NCBI GenBank assembly: GCA_963626805.1
Contig: CAVFXS010000063.1
Coordinates: 1 to 64,000, forward strand
Source: CAG-632 sp963626805
GTDB taxonomy: Bacteria > Bacillota > Clostridia > Lachnospirales > Lachnospiraceae
Direction: 5' to 3'
Length of the DNA: 64,000 nt
Below the pieces are notes generated by a model, which was not told the origin of the DNA, did not search any database, and saw only the letters and a program-made list of their open reading frames with translations. Positions 58,998 to 64,000 of the stretch are shown piece by piece; the first letter of the stretch is position 1; every line of letters begins with the position of its first letter. Position numbers and translations under genes: made by a program.

Positions 58998-59570
58998 TTA
59001 CCGGGTATAATCGAGTGCCCGGAAGTTTAACTCATGGAACCGTTCCGGCAAGGTACGCCGGATGGCATCCTTGATATCCTCTTCGGTAAGACCGATCTCG
59101 CCGGTTCGGATAGCGGCACCGAGCAGAACCATATTTAATACCTTGGCAGAGCCGATTGCCTGGCAGGCAGCATCGCCATCAACCAGAGTCAGATTCGGTA
59201 CCTGAGCCTTCAGGTATTCGATCATTTCCTCACTATGGTAGGAGGCACCCTGCAATGTGGCAGTTACCGGCTGGATGGCACGGATGCTGACAACTACGTG
59301 ACCACCCTTGCGTAAGAATGGAAGCATACGAACAGTTTCTCCCGGTTCGAAGCCGAGGATCATATCTGCCGTTCCGCTTTGGATCATTGGAGAATAGAGA
59401 TTATCACCTAAGCGCAGATGGCTGAAAACACTTCCGCCACGCTGGGCCATACCAATCGTTTCCGCACTCATAACCGGAATGTTTTTCGCCATGGCGGCTG
59501 AGGCAATCAGCTTGGAAGCAAGCACGGTTCCCTGACCGCCGACTCCGCACAACAGAATATTCTTATTCAT
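58998..59570 (-). CDS. iorB: Indolepyruvate oxidoreductase subunit beta
   Basis: 190 residues, minus strand, from ATG 59570 after a GGAGG site. The N-terminal MNKNILLCGVGGQGTVLASK and SAETIGMAQRGGSV are typical of the gamma-like domain of 2-oxoacid:ferredoxin oxidoreductases. It pairs with IorA, and the start overlaps the iorA stop by eight bases. Confidence 0.93.
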   Translation of the reverse strand: MNKNILLCGVGGQGTVLASKLIASAAMAKNIPVMSAETIGMAQRGGSVFSHLRLGDNLYSPMIQSGTADMILGFEPGETVRMLPFLRKGGHVVVSIRAIQPVTATLQGASYHSEEMIEYLKAQVPNLTLVDGDAACQAIGSAKVLNMVLLGAAIRTGEIGLTEEDIKDAIRRTLPERFHELNFRALDYTR

Positions 59571-61386
59571 GATCGTCACCTCCTGTAATCGCATGTACCG
59601 GGCATACCTGACTACATAATGTACAGCCGGTGCAGAGAGAGGAATCGATCTGAACCTGACCATCCTGGATCACAATGGCAGGACAGCCTAATTCCCGGAT
59701 ACATTTCTTGCAGTTGATACAGGTCTCTGTCTTAACGTGCAACGGTTTATCCGGCTTTGTGATCGCGATGCAAGGGGACTTGAAGATGATCGCCTTGACA
59801 CCCGGCTCTGCAGCAACCCGTTTCACGCAGTCAATGGAAGCAGCCAGATCCAAAGGATTCATGGTTTCTACGGTAGTCAGGCCGATTCCGCGCAGAACAG
59901 CCTCAATGCTGACCTTGGCAACGATTTCACCCATCATGGTGTGGCCGGTGCCGGGATGCGGCTGGTGTCCGGTCATCGCGGTTGTGGAATTATCCAGTAC
60001 GATCAGAACCATATTGGCCTGATTATAGACTGCATTTACAACACCGGTGATCGCAGATGCGAAGAAGGTGGAATCGCCGACAAAGGCGAAACAGGTGGTA
60101 TCCGGTTCTATCCGTCCGACTCCCTGTGCAATATTTAATCCGGCACCCATGCACAGACAGGTATCAACCATATCTAGAGGCATGGCATTGCCGAGTGTAT
60201 AGCAGCCGATATCACCGCAGAAAATAGTCTTTTTGCCCTGCATAGCCTTCTTTACGGCATAGAAGGAAGCGCGGTGAGGACAGCCACTACATAAAACAGG
60301 CGGACGGACCGGAAGCTCCGGTGGAGTCGGCAGAGCCTCTCGTTCCGGAAGCGGAAGCTCCAGGAAGCGGTAGAGACAGGCACTTACACTGTCGCGGGTG
60401 TTTTCTCCCGCATTTGCCACATGATGTGTCAGCTTGCCGAGGATCTTTACCGGCAGATGATATTTACCACAGATATAGGTAAGTTCACGTTCGATGACCG
60501 GATCCAGTTCTTCGATACACAGAACCTCATCCAGCCCCTCCAGAAACCGGACAGCCAGCTGTTCCGGAAACGGATGCGGAGTGGCTACCTTCAGAGTCCG
60601 GTACATACCGATCGTCTGCATGGTTTCCATGGTATATGTAAAGCTGATGCCTCCGGTCGCGATTCCTCTGCGAACATCCGTATGCTCCGGTGCGGCAGGT
60701 AGAATCTGATTTCTGGTATAAGAAGAGAAATCTTTTGCCAGGGTCACATTCCGGGCCTCGATCTTCTGATGGTTGGCATAGGATAAACGTGGGAAGATGA
60801 CCCAGCGCTTGGAGTCCTTGATAAAGCCTTCCGGTGTATGGATCTGATATTCGGATTCATCCTTTACGGTAATGGAGGCATAGCCGTGGCAGACACGCGT
60901 AGTCGGCCGAAGAAAGACCGGTGTTCCGTATTTCTCGGAATACTCATAAGCCTCCTGTACCATCTCATAGGCTTCCTGTGCGGATGACGGGTCAAAGCAC
61001 GGGAGCTTGGAAAAGGTGGCAAAGTGTCGGGTGTCCTGCTCGGTCTGAGAGGAGATCGGGCCCGGATCATCTGCGACCAGAATGATCATACCGCCCTTGA
61101 TACCGACATATTCAAGGCTCATTAAAGGATCGGAAGCGACATTTAATCCGACCTGTTTCATAGTAACCATAGTTCTGGCACCACTGTAGGAGGCTCCGGC
61201 AGCCAGCTCAAGAGCAGCTTTCTCATTAACCGACCATTCTACATAGGTGTGCTCCGGGCGATGCTTTGCAATGGTTTCCAGCACTTCTGTGGATGGTGTG
61301 CCCGGATATCCGGCCACCAGATTGACTCCGGAAGCAATGGCGCCCATAGCAATGGCAGCATTTCCCATTAAAAATTCATTGTGCAT
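59563..61386 (-). CDS. iorA: Indolepyruvate ferredoxin oxidoreductase subunit alpha
   Basis: 607 residues, minus strand. N-terminal pyrimidine-binding half (GNAAIAMGAIASGVNLVAGYPGT-type start, read in short segments AIASGV and GYPGTPSTE), thiamine diphosphate half with GDIGCYTLG and FVGDSTFFASAI, and a C-terminal 2x[4Fe-4S] ferredoxin (CINCKKCIRELGCP, CTGCTLCSQVCP). It decarboxylates arylpyruvates oxidatively to aryl-acetyl-CoA with ferredoxin as acceptor. It is the first gene of iorA-iorB-paaK. Confidence 0.95.
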   Translation of the reverse strand: MHNEFLMGNAAIAMGAIASGVNLVAGYPGTPSTEVLETIAKHRPEHTYVEWSVNEKAALELAAGASYSGARTMVTMKQVGLNVASDPLMSLEYVGIKGGMIILVADDPGPISSQTEQDTRHFATFSKLPCFDPSSAQEAYEMVQEAYEYSEKYGTPVFLRPTTRVCHGYASITVKDESEYQIHTPEGFIKDSKRWVIFPRLSYANHQKIEARNVTLAKDFSSYTRNQILPAAPEHTDVRRGIATGGISFTYTMETMQTIGMYRTLKVATPHPFPEQLAVRFLEGLDEVLCIEELDPVIERELTYICGKYHLPVKILGKLTHHVANAGENTRDSVSACLYRFLELPLPEREALPTPPELPVRPPVLCSGCPHRASFYAVKKAMQGKKTIFCGDIGCYTLGNAMPLDMVDTCLCMGAGLNIAQGVGRIEPDTTCFAFVGDSTFFASAITGVVNAVYNQANMVLIVLDNSTTAMTGHQPHPGTGHTMMGEIVAKVSIEAVLRGIGLTTVETMNPLDLAASIDCVKRVAAEPGVKAIIFKSPCIAITKPDKPLHVKTETCINCKKCIRELGCPAIVIQDGQVQIDSSLCTGCTLCSQVCPVHAITGGDDHE

Positions 61387-61504
61387 AATTTCACCTCTGG
61401 AATTGAAAAATTAAAACATATTAAAGAAATTATACCATCATATGAAATATGAATCCATAAAAAAATGGACAACTGTGGTTCCTGAAAAGATGCTGCTAAA
61501 ACAA

Positions 61505-62371
61505 TTAACTGAGTCCGCTGCACTGTTTCCGGTATTGGGAAGGTGAGCAGCCTCTCTGCTTATGAAAGAGTCGGCTGAAATACAGAGGATTATCATAACC
61601 GACGATCTCCGCAATTTCATTTACGGAATAATTCGTAGTCTCCAGCAGGATCTGTGCATTGGTGATACGAAGCGAGGTGAGGAACTGTAACGGGGTAGAA
61701 CCGAAATGTGTCCGGAAGCTACGGATGAACCAGCTGATGCTCATGCCTCTGGAGGTGGCATAGGCTTCAATACTGATCGGTTGATGATAATTCTCATTGA
61801 AGTAAGAAGTCGCCAGCTCCATTTCATGCTCCATGTATTCGTTTTTCTGTACCCGTTCGCTGGTGATCTCCCGGTGTATGGTGATCAGCAGCTGGCGGAA
61901 CAGCAGAGAGAGTAGCTCTTCATAATCCGGCTGACAACGTTGCAGCTCCAGAATGATCTGTTTGAAAATACGTTCATATTCGAGTGAAGTGCCGACACGG
62001 AATACGCGCTGGTTATCCCGGAGACCGTATCGACGCAGAATGTTTTTAACATCATAACCGGTAAAATGGATCCAGTAGACCTCTGGTTTATCGGCTCCGT
62101 AATATTCATATTTCTGCAGCTCCTTCGGGCGAAACAGGACGATATTTCCGGCAGCGACAATGGTTTCATTCTCTACTGTATCGAAATGAAAATGGCCGAC
62201 GCCGGAGGTGACATAGATAATCTGATAGTCCAGACGGCCTTTTGGGCGGTGGGTCGGCAGCTTAGGCTGAGTGTCCAGCCGGTAATTTCCGCAGCTGCGG
62301 ATACTTAAGGGGCGGCTTTTATCTTTTACATTTGTGAGTGCATCGTGAATATAACCTGAGTTCATGTACAT
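61505..62371 (-). CDS. AraC-family transcription regulator
   Basis: 288 residues, minus strand, from ATG 62371 (GGAGG eight bases upstream; an upstream ATG is in frame). An N-terminal cupin-like AraC ligand domain (about 40-150, PKGRLDYQIIYVTSG) precedes two HTH motifs (IEAYATSRGMSISWFIRSF and VNEIAEIVGYDNPLYFSRLF, with the P-x-x-Y/R end). It is divergent from lacZ, so it probably activates the galactosidase in response to a sugar. Confidence 0.9.
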   Translation of the reverse strand: MYMNSGYIHDALTNVKDKSRPLSIRSCGNYRLDTQPKLPTHRPKGRLDYQIIYVTSGVGHFHFDTVENETIVAAGNIVLFRPKELQKYEYYGADKPEVYWIHFTGYDVKNILRRYGLRDNQRVFRVGTSLEYERIFKQIILELQRCQPDYEELLSLLFRQLLITIHREITSERVQKNEYMEHEMELATSYFNENYHQPISIEAYATSRGMSISWFIRSFRTHFGSTPLQFLTSLRITNAQILLETTNYSVNEIAEIVGYDNPLYFSRLFHKQRGCSPSQYRKQCSGLS

Positions 62372-62541
62372 GGCAGAATCCTCCTTATAAAGAAAGTGTA
62401 TCATTTTGTGCATATTTTGTCCATGAATGTTTATGGATTTAATCACTGGAAATCGCTATGATAAATGTACAAACAAACGAAAATGACCGATAAAAAAGAA
62501 TTACACACAGGACGAAAAAAGACATAAAGGGAGGAATTATT

Positions 62542-64000
62542 ATGATTGTGCCACGTTATTATGAAGATCTTCATATCCTGCATGAAAATACCATGCCGGC
62601 CAGAGCCTATTATGTACCGGCATCGGCTCGGATGGATGATCTGGTGGAGCACAGGGAGCAGTCAGACCGGCTGCAGCTGTTAAACGGTAACTGGAGATTC
62701 CGGTATTTTAAGAGCATTTATGATGTAAATGAAGAATTTTACAACATGGAATATGATTGCTCCGGCTTTGATGAGATGGCAGTGCCGGGTACCTGGCAGA
62801 TGGCAGGCTATGATACCCAGCAGTATACAAATATCCGGTATCCGTTTCCGTTTGATCCGCCGTATGTACCGCAGGATGTGCCGTGTGGGGCATATGTGCA
62901 CACGTTTGATTATCAGCAGGAGGAGAAGGCACCGAAAGCATTCCTGAATTTTGAAGGAGTGGACAGCTGCTTCTATGTGTGGCTGAACGGTGTGTATGTA
63001 GGATACAGTCAGGTGGCACACGGAATGAGTGAGTTCGATGTGACCGCACAGATCAGGGAGGGGCGGAATACCCTTGCCGTCCTGAATCTGAAGTGGTGCG
63101 ATGGCTCGTATCTGGAGGATCAGGATAAGTTCCGGATGAGTGGTATCTTCCGGGATGTTTATCTGCTGAAACGCCCGGTGCAGGCAATTCGCGATTACCA
63201 TATCACAACAGAGATTGCCGGAGGTGCAGAGAAAACGGCAATCGTTCGATTGGAGCTGATAATGGATCAGGCTATGACAGAGCTGCCGGTAGAGATTCAG
63301 ATCGAGGATGCATCCGGCAGAGTGGTAGCAGAGGGACAGCCGGATACACATGGAGTTGCGGAACTGGAGATAACGGATCCGCAGCTCTGGAATACAGAGA
63401 ATCCGTATCTGTATACCGTAATCCTCCGGACAGAGGCAGAGACGATCACAGAACGGCTGGCATTACGGACGATCGAGATCAGGGACGGTGTGATCTGTCT
63501 GAACGGACAGAAGATAAAATTCCGGGGCGTGAACCGGCATGATTCGGATCCGTATACCGGACCGGTCGCGAATGTGGAACAGATTCGGACGGATTTAAGA
63601 CTGATGAAGCAGCATAATCTGAATGCAATCCGCTCCAGTCATTATCCGAATGCACCGTACTTCTATCAGATGTGTGAGCAATATGGATTTCTGGTAATTA
63701 ACGAGGCTGATATTGAGGCGCACGGACCGTTTATGTTGTATCGGCAGGAGGATACGGAACCGAATCGGTTTCAACGCTGGAATGAGGAGATTGCGGATAA
63801 CCCGATGTGGGAGGCTGCAATCCTCGACCGGGTACAGCAGATGGTAGAAAGAGATAAGAACCGGTTCTGCATTGTGATCTGGTCCATGGGAAATGAGAGT
63901 GCATATGGTTGTAATTTTGAGAAGGCACTGGCATGGACAAAGGCATTCGATCCTTACCGGATCACGCAGTATGAGAGTGCAAGATATCGTAATGATAAGA
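62542..64000 (+). CDS. lacZ: Beta-galactosidase, glycoside hydrolase family 2 (partial at right edge)
   Basis: 486 residues seen, open to the window end; full length would be about 1,000. Starts at ATG 62542 after GGGAGGAATT. The sugar-binding jelly roll (YVPQDVPCGAYVHTF, FEGVDSCFYVWLNGVYVGYSQ), the immunoglobulin-like domain, and the barrel motifs FRGVNRHDSDP, IRSSHYPNAP and NEADIEAHG are present. The acid/base is E452 in WSMGNESAYG. The nucleophile glutamate is outside the window. It cleaves beta-galactosides; the divergent AraC regulator likely controls it. Confidence 0.95.
   Translation, partial: MIVPRYYEDLHILHENTMPARAYYVPASARMDDLVEHREQSDRLQLLNGNWRFRYFKSIYDVNEEFYNMEYDCSGFDEMAVPGTWQMAGYDTQQYTNIRYPFPFDPPYVPQDVPCGAYVHTFDYQQEEKAPKAFLNFEGVDSCFYVWLNGVYVGYSQVAHGMSEFDVTAQIREGRNTLAVLNLKWCDGSYLEDQDKFRMSGIFRDVYLLKRPVQAIRDYHITTEIAGGAEKTAIVRLELIMDQAMTELPVEIQIEDASGRVVAEGQPDTHGVAELEITDPQLWNTENPYLYTVILRTEAETITERLALRTIEIRDGVICLNGQKIKFRGVNRHDSDPYTGPVANVEQIRTDLRLMKQHNLNAIRSSHYPNAPYFYQMCEQYGFLVINEADIEAHGPFMLYRQEDTEPNRFQRWNEEIADNPMWEAAILDRVQQMVERDKNRFCIVIWSMGNESAYGCNFEKALAWTKAFDPYRITQYESARYRNDK

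Noticed and set aside
62680..63351. 223-codon minus-strand frame in lacZ
   Set aside because: Antisense to a clear GH2 beta-galactosidase.

Overview
The window looks like the chromosome of a gut-type Lachnospiraceae (Clostridia, Firmicutes), possibly Coprococcus-like. This is inferred from the gene content: a Tad/Flp pilus locus with Clostridia-style parts (DUF5702, DUF6382-FHA), a SPOCS-LysM protein, DUF2508, a YfhO membrane protein, a lipoprotein GH9 glucanase and IorAB-PaaK. Ribosome-binding sites are mostly AGGAGG-like. No rRNA or tRNA gene was seen.

Region 1 (1-14.8 kb) is accessory and visibly more AT-rich. It opens with the tail of a large serine recombinase and holds, in order: an XRE regulator, a coupled three-gene operon (GHKL ATPase, unknown protein, DUF6339-like protein), two redox or unknown genes, an orphan TaqI-like adenine methyltransferase with two upstream unknown genes, and a type II Thoeris pair (membrane-macro ThsA, TIR ThsB). 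Conjugative-element genes follow (DUF3847-YodL, TTRAP-like), then an AAA-DUF4143 ATPase behind three 38-bp nested palindromes, a 38-codon stub of a giant ICE helicase, the tail of a probable HsdR and a tyrosine recombinase. I read this as a defence island on a decayed integrative element joined to a truncated type I restriction locus.

Region 2 (15-31 kb) is core metabolism. It contains a pantothenate/CoA block (DUF2520 dehydrogenase, panB, panC, panD, a lipoprotein, coaBC), then a ROK sugar kinase, manA, a eukaryotic-type hisA, a GH9 lipoprotein, YfhO, galU and a hybrid histidine kinase.

Region 3 (31-41 kb) is one long Tad/Flp pilus operon, from prepilin peptidase through TadZ, CpaF/TadA, TadB, TadC, Flp, DUF5702 and two TadE-like proteins to a DUF6382-FHA protein.

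Region 4 (41-56.8 kb) is mixed core: a flavodoxin-SCP2 protein, dnaX-ebfC-recR, phosphofructokinase, exported proteins, YlmH, SPOCS-LysM, an M18 aminopeptidase, and a divergent HTH / membrane Ser-Thr kinase pair.

Region 5 (56.8-64 kb) begins with a type III toxin-antitoxin locus: promoter, three tandem 36-nt toxI repeats, terminator, toxN. It continues with a leftward iorA-iorB-paaK operon for aryl-acid metabolism, an AraC regulator, and a divergent lacZ that runs off the window.

The main leads for new biology are the GHKL/DUF6339 operon, the 38-bp operator-like palindromes before the AAA-DUF4143 gene, and the methyltransferase module. Thoeris II and ToxIN are recognisable but lie outside simple gene calling.
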